A DNA stretch of 64,000 nt from Oscheius sp. JU75 (Eukaryota; Nematoda; Chromadorea; Rhabditida; Rhabditidae), in the NCBI GenBank assembly GCA_037178855.1, contig JASJZC010000003.1, positions 310,001 through 374,000 on the forward strand, read 5' to 3'. This document shows positions 1 to 11,800 of the stretch, piece by piece. The notes under the pieces are model-generated. The model was not told where the DNA came from. It did not search any database and was given only the letters and a program-made list of their open reading frames with translations. How positions within the stretch are numbered: the stretch's first letter is position 1; every line of letters starts with the position of its first letter. The translations under genes and the position numbers were made by a program.

Positions 1-522
1 TGCGGGTGGTGGCAGCTGTTTACAAGAGATAGAGAGAGCTCATATTTGGGCGGGGATTGATTGACTGGAAGCGGATGTCATTGTGATCTTCCTCCAAATT
101 TTTTGGAAAGGAGAGACGGGAAAGAGTATACTGACTTGTTTGCTTGGATTCTTGTCAGATGGGGGCGAGATATAATGACACCTAATCAAGGTTTTACGAT
201 TTGGATTCTGTGCAAGGGGACGGAGATATTTTCGCAACGAATTCGGGAACCTGGCAGTCCCGGAGAATGAGTCAGCTCGGGGGTTTTGTGAATGGGGAGT
301 CTACGACGGGCCAAGGGGCTACACGAACACACACGCAATGAGTGTACTACTTCTTCCGCAAAGACGAACCTTCCAGGCGGGTTCCTCCTCGTCGCTAGAG
401 GATGTTTGAACACCACCGGCCAGAATCAGTCCGGTGTCGGGACAGATGCTCGCGGACTTTCGTTGTTTTCTGGTGAAACGTTTTCGTCTCAGTACTGGAC
501 GGTCATCTGGAAGGTTGCGGAT

Positions 523-600
523 CTATGCTGTCTCTCTGTCTCTCCGTTTATCTGTCTCGGTGTCTCACTGTCTCTTTGTCTCTCTATCTCTCACCTTCAA
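523..600 (+). repeat. Degenerate CTGTCTCT array
   Basis: About eight imperfect copies of an octamer of the form CTGTCTCT. The same motif recurs more than twenty times in this window in both orientations, in spacers and introns. The ORFs it creates read as Ser/Leu/Cys-rich strings and are not genes. Confidence 0.8.
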
Positions 601-1661
601 CTTTCACCGGCCTCAGACAACTGATTTCCACAGCTGAGGTCTGTCTCCTGTTCGAACCTCTCGGCACAAAATTTGGTGTTTTTGCCTGGACCGGAGTGTC
701 CGCAAGTTCGTGAAGACTTCGAGAGATGTCGTTCTGAAAAATCTACCTATCAAACCACATCAACCTTTTTTCGAGCTGCTCATTTACACGTCCTCTCCCC
801 GTTAAGAGCCGTGGGACAACGGGGACGATTTTTTTAAAGAAAAAGTCAGGGCTTCAATTGTAATGATGCATAAATAGAAATTTTATGCAGTAATTACAAC
901 CATAGGACGGAACCTTTGGAAGGAGATGCCTAAAAGGATGGCAGGAAACAGGTTCGTATACCTCAACAGGAGAACAGAGAGGATGAAGACAAGCGCGGAC
1001 GGCTGAAGGTAAAGAAAGAGAGCAAAAAGGAAGAGATCCTAACGATTGCTGGCTCTTTTTGAACATACCGTCTCTATCTTTCTGTCACTCTGTCAAACCC
1101 TAAAAAAACAGGATAGAGGATCACGCTCGCTGTTGTTCTAGTGACAACCTGGCCACATCTGGAAGACATTCACCCCCACACTGAGCGAAAGAAACAGAAC
1201 ATGGGAGCCTGACTTTGAGAGAAACTTTCAACTTTTGAAATGGTACGGATGGGACCCTCTGGATGTTATCTTTATGCCTATATTGCAGGGGGATTGTTGA
1301 TAAACAAAAAAGTGGAACGGGTGTCTAGTTACAAGAGACAATATGCCTTTTTCAGGTCTAAAGGTCGAGAGAATACGGTTGTTCTCGGGCAAGAATGCCC
1401 AAAGGGCCCTACCCATCTCGCCAAGAAAACTGTGCAGAGCAAAATCATCTGATGTGGTCGCGCTTTCTCGTTTACAACGAGGGGAGGGCAGTCTCCAGAG
1501 AGAGTCAATTCCCGTATAGAAACCATAAAACACATGGGAGCAGGTGTGTGTTGCGCATTATACCCCCGGAGAAAGTCAAGAAATAGACATCTATCCATCA
1601 TCTTCGGGGGTGCGAGAAAACTATCTGTTAGTGTAGGCGATACGAAGGGTAATCTACCGGA

Positions 1662-1800
1662 ATGAGAGAAACAGTGAAGGTCGTGGGAAATAGAGAAAGT
1701 TTGTCCGGGAAAAGAGAAACAGAGAGATAGAGAGAAAGAGGCAGAGAGTCAGATAAACAGAGAGACAAAGGAATATAAAGACAGAGAGAAAACTGAGAAA
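1662..1800 (-). repeat. Degenerate AGAGACAG array (complement of CTGTCTCT)
   Basis: A GA-rich, loosely periodic stretch of AGAGAAAC/AGAGACAG-type units, the complement of the CT family. Periodicity is imperfect, so it behaves as an old, diverged simple-sequence array. Confidence 0.75.
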
Positions 1801-2154
1801 GAAAGAGCCTAAGCTTGATAGATCGACCGCTTTTCAATCAGATCCACCTTCATTTTTGCAGATCTGAACTTGTCAACTGATAGGCTCAGTCAAATATCGG
1901 CAATTTCAAACATCAACCGTACCCATTAATGCTGATTAATCGGTCCTGAAAGAACCAAGAAAGCACTTTCTAGATTTCTCAGAGCATTCCAACAGTGCTT
2001 GTATTTCATTCCTCACCTTTTTCTTTTCAAGATTTGGTCAAGAACACGTTTCATTTCTCAGCATAACAATGCATATATGTGCCGAAATTGTACTATGATT
2101 CAGCTCTCTCCGCTACAAAAAGAAAGCCAGGGTGGAATATTTTTAAGAGAATTC

Positions 2155-2433
2155 ATGGTTCGCCTGATTCTTCTCGCTCTGGCTTTCGTCCTACTGTGCT
2201 TCGTTCAGGAAGCGAAAGCGAACTTGCCTCACCATGACTGGCTAGTAGCTCCAGGCAGCCTTTCTCGGCAACAAAATAGTTGGTTTTGGATTTAAAGACA
2301 GGCTAAAGTGGTTTAAGAGACGCATCCACACCACGATGATGACCACCCTGAGGAGCACGAACATCATCACAAGAGAGACCCTACCCAGCCCACCCCAATC
2401 TTCATCCCTTTGAATGCGACCAAAGCCATGTAA
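2155..2433 (+). CDS. Small secreted His-rich protein, two exons (predicted)
   Basis: Proposed exons 2155-2244 and 2320-2433, joined in phase 0 across a 75-nt intron (GTAGCT...AAGAG), give 67 residues. Exon 1 encodes a signal peptide: MVR, then a run of Leu/Ala/Val/Phe to about residue 18, with a likely cleavage after AKA near residue 22. Exon 2 is rich in His, Asp and Glu (nine His in the first 20 residues) and ends in a proline-containing tail before TAA. A His/acidic secreted peptide could bind metal ions, but that is inference. I do not recognise a family. The first exon is more certain than the splice, because the acceptor lacks the usual T-rich tract. Confidence 0.45.
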
Positions 2434-2665
2434 AGAGAACGCAAAGAATGAAGAGATTGACTACCTGTCGCTTCGATTCGAAGTCGAGTCGTTGAAGGAG
2501 AAGAGCCGACCTCATGTCACTTTTTCGGTCTCGTCATCTGTTTCTCCTGAAATTTGGTCGGTTTGTTAGTGTTTCAAAATGGAAGGGAGGAAATTGAGAA
2601 AAAAGACTGTTCCCTCGGGAGGATTAGGTCTGCAGAGTGAGAGATTGGAAGGTCATGGGGAGGCA

Positions 2666-2780
2666 AAGTATATCTCTCTATCTCTTTGTCTCTCTGTCCC
2701 TCTATCTCTCTATATCTCTGTCTCTGCCTCTCTCTCTCTCTGTCTCTCTGTTTCTTTGTCTCTCTGTCTCGTTGTCTCAA
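2666..2780 (+). repeat. Degenerate CTGTCTCT array
   Basis: About 115 nt of CTCTATCT/CTGTCTCT units, among the longest and most regular examples of the family in the window. Confidence 0.85.
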
Positions 2781-3855
2781 AAGCATTGATCCGAAGTTCC
2801 TAAGTAACTTATGAACATGTGGCATTTATGACTGGAGGGCATGGAATAAAGACTCATTAAAAACAAGTGGAGACAGCGTCGCAGGACGGAATAGAGAGCC
2901 AGAGAACAGAGTCTCTAAAACTGTTCACTAGGGTATAGATCACAGCTGTATTGAAAAAAAGGCCACGTGTGAGAAGAATAGAGTCTCTGTCCTGGCACGG
3001 AACCTATCTCTCTCACCGGTCTTTGTTCCTAGAGAGAGGAGGACGGATGTTTTTGCCCCCAGGTTTTACCCTCTTCGCATTGCGCGGAACAGATACACAG
3101 GGCTAAAAAGAGGAGAGGTGCTGGAGGCCCTGGGAGAGAGATTCTGGGACGAGATAGGGTGTGGAGAAGAAAAAGTAAAGTGAAGAGAATTGGGACTAAG
3201 ACACTGAACGAAGAGGCAGAGAGACAGAAGAAGTCAGAAGCCAAGCGTGCGTGACAGATCTCCCGCACTGATTGAAACAATAATCGGTCGCGACTTGTCA
3301 TCAATGGCTCGACCAACAGGACCTACTGACAGAGAGAGAGAGCATGGGTTAAGTGACTCATTAGACAAAAGAGTGACTACGGAATTAGCACCCGGCTGGT
3401 CAGTTAGCTATTTACTCTGATAGGAGCTGCTCTAATCTTCCCGCATTGTTTGTCTCGTTGGGAAAGAAGTGATTAAGGTGGGAAGCTTCAGCCTGGACAC
3501 AGTTAGACTATCGGATGGTCGATGACCATCAGTAAGAGTTCAGAAAGAAACAGTGCGGATAGAGTGAGGCGTAGGGAATCCGGGCGGGTGCAGTTCCAGC
3601 TACGACCGTGAAGTGGCATCTCTTGAGAGCTGCTGCCACAACCACCCGACTTTTCAACAAATCAAGAGGGTGTTGTGGCAGAAAATAGAGAGAGGGGACA
3701 CTGTTTGCTGAGAGAACAGTTTTCAGTAATGAGTCAATGGAGCCCGGAAAGGGTGAGAACAAGCTGTGATAAGATTAGGAAGTGCGGACCTCCAGGGACC
3801 TTTTCCCTGCAAATTGGAAAAGGATTTCAAAGTGCGGTAGAGGAAGGCGATCAGT

Positions 3856-3960
3856 ATCTCTCTGTTTCGCTGTCTCTCTGCTTCTCTGTCTCTCCGTCTC
3901 CATGTCTCTCTGTCTCTCTACCACTCTGTCTCACAACGTCTCTGTCCCTCTCAGCTCTTT
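3856..3960 (+). repeat. Degenerate CTGTCTCT array
   Basis: About 100 nt of imperfect CTGTCTCT octamers just upstream of the LysM-like gene. Confidence 0.8.
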
Positions 3961-4122
3961 CCGGTCACGGGAGACCCTCTCTCTTTTCTTGTTTTCCTGA
4001 TCAGCCGAACAGTGATCATAAGAGCAGCTGTCCCCCTCCTACCCATAGAACTGAAAAACTCTCCTCTGCATTATATCCGCTCTACGTCAGTCGGGAAGGA
4101 CAACCCTCTTACACTGATAGAG

Positions 4123-4129
4123 TATATAG
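4123..4129 (+). promoter_or_regulatory. TATA box of the LysM-like gene
   Basis: TATATAG lies 37 nt upstream of the predicted ATG at 4160. The same spacing of a TATA element to ATG recurs at other genes in this window. Confidence 0.5.
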
Positions 4130-4159
4130 CCACCTCTTCCCCTTTGTTGCCTCCTAAAG

Positions 4160-4531
4160 ATGATTCGTCTAGGCCTCTGTCTCTGTCTCCTACTCTCAAC
4201 AATCAGCTCCGTCATCCAGGTTGGTCAGGTCAAGAATCGAAGCATCAAGAGTCTAGGTGGTACCCGATGGAGCCACTCTGGAATGCTTCCAGAAATCTAG
4301 AGAAAGTCTAGAGTACATCAGCGACATTCTGGTCGAGGCTGGACTCTCGCTCTCGGACCTAATCATTCTGAATCCGTCTCTTCGACCTATTGAGAAGATG
4401 GGAAGGGTGGTGAGTTTAATTTGGAGGTTTGACAAGCGTGGGAACATTTGCAGACCGAGCCTATCTGCATTTCCGGGATCTGGAGGCCAATTGGGGCAAA
4501 ATCCTACCTTCGCGCAGCCAAAAGGTCCTAA
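4160..4531 (+). CDS. Secreted LysM-like domain protein, three exons (predicted)
   Basis: Exons 4160-4219, 4257-4409 and 4454-4531 join in phase 0 across introns of 37 and 44 nt, giving 96 residues. Exon 1 is a clean signal peptide (MIRLGLCLCLLL...). Exon 2 has the layout of a LysM domain: a first strand and helix, then GLSLSDLIILNPSL, the pattern 'gvs-dL--lNP' typical of the second helix and turn, then EKMGRV leading to a closing strand. LysM domains bind N-acetylglucosamine polymers such as peptidoglycan or chitin. Extracellular glycan recognition would fit, but the assignment rests on pattern only. The C-terminal 25 residues are basic and unassigned. Confidence 0.55.
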
Positions 4532-7500
4532 TTTGTTTCTATTCGATGCGGGTTACTGTACATACAGAATAAATATGAGTCAGGGAAGAGTTGAAGGAAC
4601 ACAGATTGTGAATGATGGGCGCTGTCTCAATGGGAACCTGTACCCATTACTTGACAAGGGAACATAGGGACAGGAAATGGTTCATCAACGCCTTGCGTGC
4701 CATTTGAAGGGTTTAAATTCAAACTTGAAGCCAAAAACAAGTAGAAGAGAATCGATTCGGGGAGGGAGGTGACCAAAGCAAACTCATAATGAGTAGGCTC
4801 CGAGTGGTCATTCGCACAACGAGTGACCGGGACCGAGAGACTGTGCAAATAAGAAATGGTCAGAGTCTCTCAAGGAAGAGTGGGGAGATAAGGTTAGTCA
4901 CTAGAAATAATTAAACACGGAGACAGAGAGAAAGAGAAACAGATACAGGGAGGCAAAGAGACAGAGTGACAGAGAGACAGGGAGCATTCCCTAAGACTTC
5001 CTTCTTAAAACGGTAATTAGGGTCCGCCGAGCAGAAAGATGAAAAGGGAAGAGGCTAGCCCTCTCTGCGTCCAATTGCACCTATTATGAATTCGGGGGCT
5101 CTCACTCAGCAGGCCTCATATGGCTGAAAAGGGCTCCTCAAAATGAATGAACCTCAATAACAAGCCCACTGTCAGCATTGATAGTGAGAGATGGAGGCTA
5201 CAGAGTTTTGTATTGGCTTTGTACTCGAAGTATGTGGTCAAAGGTGCAAGCTGTTCAAGTGGAAAGAGTTGGCCCCTGGACATCTTGGGCGCGTAGCCAA
5301 GTGGAAACTAATCGGCCCTCTCAATCACTTTCAGTAGCTTGAGAAAGTTGTATAGAGCTCCAAGACTGTCAAACTTTAGAGTAGACAAAAAACAGAGACA
5401 GGAAAATGACTGTAAAAAAGTCGAAGAAAATCCGTTGGTTGTTGGAAAAAAGATGATAAGAATTTATGGCTCTCAAAATTTTATGTCCAAGCCCCGGAAA
5501 AGAGTCAGCATGAGGATGGGAACCAAAACAGCTGAGACTAGGACAAGTGTGTCCATTGTACGGAGGATGCCGCCATTTCGAGCTGACTAATCGAATATTC
5601 ATGGCCTATTGGCACCACCGGTCCATGAGGCGAGGAAGAGGTTTCAGAGCTTTATGCTGACAGGAAAATTGACAAAATTGGATAAAAAATGTGGCCTACT
5701 GGCACGGTTTTTGCCTCGTTTAGCAAAGAAAGAGAGGCCCGGGATGGGGGCTCAAGTGCGCCTCTTCCCATATTTGCACTCGCGGAAACGATACACCCTC
5801 TGGGGCCCCTGTGATCAGGTTTGCAACATCATCAGTAGCGTGCTTTTTGCCTGAACCCACGGCTAATTGGAAAATTTATCATAGAGGGAAACAGGACACG
5901 CAATGCAGTTGCACCAAGGTCACAAATTGTTTGGGAGGCGGCGAGTTTGCAACATCTGGAGGAATAAACACGTGTGCAGAGGGGGAAAGAGTATTTTTTC
6001 AAGTCTTGGATACAGAGAGAGAGAGTCAGAGACAGAAATAGCTGTAAAAAAATAGACAAAATAGTCAAATCCTCCTCGACAAGAAGCCCATTATCGCGAT
6101 ATAAAGACCGGGAAGGGACTAGCCCTCGCCATCGCTCTCTCTCGAATAAAAAAGTGTCGGCGCCTTTCACCGAGAGGCTGACCGCTGATTTACACGAGAA
6201 AGCGAATGCCCGGCCGACACAAAAGAAGATAAAAAATGATGTTTTGTCACTACGGAGGCTCCCGAGAGGCATGTGTATTTGCGGATTATTGGCCTGGGGC
6301 ACAGAAGCAAACAGGCATCCTGAAGCTGCAGGACCTGAGAACATCTGACGTACAGGGAGTTTGGAATTACTGACCATCTAAGTGGACCTTCTTCTCGACC
6401 GATTATTCGAGAAAATAGTCTTACGCCATGTCGGAAAGATGATATGATTGAAAGTGTCTGTCGTGAGCCAGGGCTACTGCTTTGGGAAGGAATGCTTTTT
6501 GGTAGAGAAGACATGAGGACAATATTGCGCGGGAATCAAATTGAACTGACAGTCATAAAATATCATGAGAGAGAGGATACTACTCCTCTAGATTAGATTG
6601 CTGACCGTGGCTAATAGTGGAACGACCCAGTTACCTAGTTTGGAAAAGGAATAAGAACAAGAGGTGGAGGGTAGGGAGTCTGTCTCTGTTTCACTGTCTC
6701 TCTGTCTCTCTATCTCGTAGCCGTACTACATGTGCCAAAAACTATTGCAAACAGAAAAGACCGTCGTCGTCGTCGTTTTGGCACAGCTGTAAAACTATCA
6801 AGGAGGCCATAATCACCTCGTAGCCTCGCCTGTCGGCGCCCTGCCCGACAGGTGCTGGGATCGCCTGTGAAGAAAAGCCTCATGTGAATATTTTTTGTGT
6901 TTCAACGGGCAGCTCGTTTAGGATGCGATACATCAAGAAAAAACACCAACAATTTGGTGAAGAGTCATGAGAAATCATCATACAAATCGTGAAGGTCAAG
7001 AGATCAGGAAGGGCAGATGTGTGGATAGGGGACACCCAGCGGGTGAGAGAGTGAAAGACAGTTTGTGGGATTGTCCTCAGAGTAGGTCAGATTGACAAAA
7101 GACGAACAGTCACAAAAGAGGAGGAAGACTACAGCCTTTTGAGGTGGTCATTGGGAGAGAGACAGTAAAAATATAAATGTAGAGAGACAGAGAGACCGAG
7201 AGACAGTGAAACAGACGCAGTAGAAGAGTAAGAACCGAAGCTGTTCTCCAATGCAAAAAGTCTGGTCATTCCCAGCAATCCCATGAAAGAGGCGCAAGAA
7301 TACCAGTTCCCGTCAAGCTTACGTAATCTCATGACCAGAACTTTTGCGCTGAACAGTACAGTTGAGAATGTGACTTTTACTGGTCAGTGGACGAACTACG
7401 AGTCAATACGGGCGTGAAATTATACGCTGACCGGAACTTTTTTCGAACTGTGTTGATCGCTACGGCGAAAGTTAATGATCCGTGAAGAGGGTGGGGGCCT

Positions 7501-8815
7501 GTAGGTAGCTAAAAATGAGACAAAGGAAGTCCTGTTTGAGGACCATGACTAGAATAGTAAAGAAAGACAGAGAAATCTGAATAAGTGAAAAAGTGGGATC
7601 TTTAAAGTAAAGAGAATTGTCTTTACATTTGTGTTTTGAAGAACTTGTAACTCAAGAAAAAGAGAGCAATAATATGCCAAGATCAAATGTGATAAAATCA
7701 ACAAAAAGGGAATAATACATCTGGGAAAGCCAAATCCACAATGACTCTCAAAATGAGACGCCGAGGACGCTCGATCTGCTCTCTTCAGCAGTTGGAATAC
7801 GAACTTGACTCTTTTCGGCTTCTTCTTTAGATACGTACTGACTGAAAACACAGATTCTTTAAGCATGTGGCATGTACAACTTCATTATCTGAAATAGTAA
7901 CACTTCTTCCTTGTTACAATCTTGGACGTTATGTTGACAAATTCCAATATACGAGCGACCATTTAGAAAGTAGGACTAAAACAGGTTACGCGTACTCATT
8001 TTGAGAGCAGTTGTGGATTTGGCTTCCTCAGATGTATTGTCCCTTTTTTGCAAGCTCTTCAAAACAAAAATTCAAAGACGAATCTCCCTACTTTAAAAAT
8101 CCCATTTTTTCACTAATCCAGATTGTTCACTTATTATTGGAATTAGAAGGATTTCGGAGTCATTCAGTCCCTTATCTCTGTCTCTGCCTCTCTGTCTCTC
8201 TTACTGTGTAGTCCTAGAATCATGCTAACGCTATTACAACAAAATAAAGTTCCTGACCTGGTATTCTATATCCTTACTGTCATGATGGCTGCGGATTGGC
8301 TCAAAAAGTTTCAAAGTGCCTCTCATTATTCAGAAGTTAGGTGCACTCAAAGTAGCAGCTTCGGCGATTTCCAAAATAGCGACATTTTTCTAGGTCCGGG
8401 AAAACGCAAGGGTTGAGGTACATGATGCGGGCCGGAAATCAAAAATCGGGAAAATGCTTGTCCGAGAGTTCGCAAAATTACACGAGTACGCAAATTTTGA
8501 GACCTCTAGCTTAAAAAATGTGCTCTCAAATCGCGAGCACAAGACGGCGGACATTTTGGAAAATTCATTTTTCATCTAACATTCAAATTTGCGCATCTAA
8601 CGTCGTGAAACTGGCCATGGGGTAAAAAAAAACTCGCATGCAACTTTTTAAATAGCTCTGTATCACTGAAATAGAGCTGTCCTCGATGTCCGTTTTCCTG
8701 AAATGCCCGATGGGTTTCGACTCCTCTTAGCGTCTTTTTCTGTGTTTGCTGGCGTAGCACTTCTGCTAATTTGCTCCATTGCTGTAATCATTCTGAAAAG
8801 TGGGCGTGTTGATTC
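4532..8815. other. Noncoding stretch
   Basis: No supported gene in about 4.3 kb. It contains GA/CT arrays near 4920-4985, 6680-6720, 7165-7210 and 8170-8210. A perfect 8-bp hairpin (CCTGTCGG / CCGACAGG) lies at about 6836-6859. A diverged inverted duplication is at 7565-7765 and 7995-8130. Frames here look random, without paired splice sites. Confidence 0.5.
7565..8130. repeat. Inverted duplication, arms about 130-195 nt
   Basis: Sequence on the minus strand of about 7565-7765 matches the plus strand of about 7995-8130 (shared words include TTTTGAGAG, GTGGATTTGGCTT, AGATGTATT, TTCTTCAAAAC and TCCCACTTTTTTC-like). About 230 nt separate the arms. Divergence is substantial, with indels. No coding content is seen. 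Confidence 0.7.
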
Positions 8816-11800
8816 TTAGCCTTTAGGCTTTGCTGACTCTCTCTTTACTCCGTCAGCCTCGGTTGACAAAAAACTTGCGAACTTCCCAACAATTCTTTGT
8901 ACTAGTTCACGTGCTTCGCCGATTCTGTCATAGCCAAGACCTTCAGGATTCTGATCAAAATGTTTCCATTCAGTAATCTGAATCATTTGTTTATGTGGTT
9001 TATCCTAGTACTTACTATTTCCTGAACAGCTTCTACAAAGTCATTGGTTCCGCGCTCCTAAAACAGTTGTATGGGTAATTTTGATAACAAGCTTACATCC
9101 AATACCTTGTGCAGCAAATTTCGAACTTTATTTTCGTTAACGTTTACATCTTTCGGGCTGGAACCCCAACATCTACCTTTATTGACTTTCTGCAAAAGAA
9201 GACCGGCTTGACAGTTGAAAAAGGGTCGTCTTATGTAGCGGTCACTCCTGTAGTCATAGATGCCCGTGAGACAGCAATATAGGTTGTAACAGGCTCCGCA
9301 ACAAATGTATATGAGGTTGAAAGGGCGAGGAAAAAAGCTTCTTTGCTCGAACATGGCCAAAATCTCATACTTATGGAACTTGCTATATTTGGCTGCATTC
9401 TCGCTCATTTCTTCGTACTTATGTCTGAACTTTTGATACATTATAGATAATGAAAGACCTACGATAGCATGGCCGTAACGACGTTGACTAGAATGATTGT
9501 GGTGGTCATCATGTAAAGAAACAGCAGAGGAGGAATAAGAGACGTGCGAAAAAGGCACCTGACCTGATCAGATTCCGTGAGATTAACCGACTGCCACGAT
9601 ATATTCGAGCATTCGATCATAGTTCCGTCTCGATCCGTGTCTCGAAATTCCCCGAGAATCTCGAACCCTCCGCTTTGGAAGATCTGCCACAATATGAACT
9701 CTTTGCTTGTGCTCCATTCTTCCGTCAGACTCAGATAGCAGACCGCGTAGGTTACCCAGAAGATGCCCAAGACGACAATGTACTTGCCGATAGATTTGCC
9801 CTAAAAGTAAGGTTTTTGAAAATCCTTCGCGATTCTCTACCGGTTCCCCGTTTGTTCGGCGCGCAAACTTCGGCTCGCGGGGGATCTGCGCGGGAAAAGA
9901 AAAACGAAGAAAAAATAATGAATACGACCTGGCTAATGAGATAAAAACACTGCTGAAAATGTTTCCGGTGTTTTATGAATATAAAAAAAAAGTTTTCAAC
10001 CCGGGAACCGAACTTGACCCCTTGTTATCTTGTAATCGGAGCGCTAAAGTCCATTTCCAACGAATAGCGGCACCTCGGTTTGAAGCTCGGCGTTTGCGCG
10101 CGAAGAATTTTGAAGAATTTTGCCATCCATTTTCCCGGCATCTTTTTACTTTCTGTTAGTGTTATTGTATTCTAGGCATGTAAAAACCTTCTTGTCACCA
10201 AAATTACGTAAAAACCCCATGATTTAGTTTCACCCATTTTTGGCGTCATGTAGGTATATACCCACGCAGAGATCGAAAATGAGATTGGAACTACGAAAAG
10301 GAAACTGAAAGCACACAAAAATTCAATTTTTTTAATTTAAAAATTGGCTTTTTGTCGGCGCGCATATCGTGGCAGGATCAAAATTTACGTTTTCGGAACC
10401 TTTAAAGAATTGCCTCACGGCCGCTATTCGTTGGAAACCGACTGAATCATAGGGCAAAGACCGCGCTAAATTTACCCATAGCACATGAATGCGCTTAATG
10501 TACCTAACCATAGGGCTGTAGTACAACCAGTATAGGCTCACTTTAAACATGTCGAAAGCTCACCATTTTTTTGATTAGTTGGATTTTCGCGCCGAAGTAG
10601 TCATAAAATAGGAAATACTTGAGCGTCGTGATCGTTTTGAGGACGAACAGAGCGGTAAACAGGGCCTCACTTAGAGAATATGCAATATTAGAAAATGGCG
10701 AAGCATAAGCGAAGATCATAGACAGTAGAAATGTACCCAAACACAGATAGTTAGCTACAAACAGTATACAGTTCAGAATTATGTATTCACTGTGGTACCA
10801 CCAATAGCTTTTGTGCCATTTCTGAATAGTCCGGTTTGTTTATCTTGACCAAATAGGGAACGTACCCTCCCATATTTCCATAATTTGTGACCTTCTTCAA
10901 ATGATTCTAGAAGAAGACATACGATGATGTAGAGAAAAAAATAAAGGCAGACGTTGTGTTCCGCTCTTTTGCCGATTATTATTCTCCACGGTTTATCCAG
11001 CAAAACCGCTGCGAAGGAAAATATAAAGAGAATATTGAAAAACTGAAAGTATTCTGAATTTATGTTTGACCTGATGCCTCACCGTATGCGTATAATATTT
11101 GCTCTGAGGAGCGAACACGAAAAACTTCAAACGCAGCCAGGTTGCTTTGTCTTCACGTTTCGACGGAGATGCCAGCTCCATTGGAGCTACAAAATATTAG
11201 GAATGGGTTTCCCTGGTACGAGAATACTACCATAAAATTTGTCTGGCAGACACAACTTAAAGCGAGTGTATACCGCTGGCTGACTAAGGCTGTGATGGGG
11301 CTGACTAAGTTCCAGTATTGGCTCAGTCGGTTAGCGCTCCGACTACAAAGCAAAAACGACTTAGATTCGATTTGAGTTATATATACTTTTTTGTATTTTG
11401 ACGAAACCCTTCAAATCACGTTCAGAAAGTTTTTTTCAGTAGTTGGCGGAAAAACCATTGTTTTTCACAATTTTCTTTTCCTGTGTGTCTTTCCTATTTG
11501 CGCGTCGAATTCAAACGGAGGACCGATATGCGCTCGTTTTAAAAGGACAGTCCCGTTGTGGGAGCACGGTGGAGCATTTTTCACGGCGTGTTATGCGCGT
11601 CGCCACTTTTTCAAACTGGGCGCAAATGCCGCTCGTTTCCTTAAGTACAGTATCCTACAGAAAACCTGGTTTAAACCGATTCTGGCACAGAATACGGTAT
11701 ACCCTACATTAATCTAAAAAGCGGCTAGGAACGAACTTTCCCGCCCTCGAAATAAGAATATGGCGCGAGAAAAATTGGCGACGCCTTTTGCATGGGCGTA

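Larger units (their letters stand above)
1..2154. other. Noncoding stretch with CT/GA arrays
   Basis: I see no convincing exon here. Most open frames are short, lack flanking splice sites and are built from degenerate CTCTGTCT arrays (about 523-600 on this strand; the complementary GA form at about 1662-1800). The rest is unremarkable mid-GC sequence. It may contain upstream exons of a neighbouring gene that I cannot recognise. Confidence 0.5.
2434..4122. other. Noncoding spacer
   Basis: Spacer between the His-rich and LysM-like genes. It holds CT arrays at about 2666-2780 and 3856-3960 and otherwise no exon-like frame. The long frame across 3675-4157 is low-complexity Ser/Leu/Cys translation of the CT array. 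Confidence 0.5.

Noticed and set aside
525-713. Open frames rich in Ser, Leu, Cys and Val over CT arrays (also at 2579, 3675, 21730, 27757, 34875, 54600)
   Set aside because: They are direct translations of the degenerate CTGTCTCT array, open in several frames at once and without splice partners.
5284-5310. TAGCCAAGTGG resembling a tRNA A box
   Set aside because: No B box, stem pairing or terminator follows.
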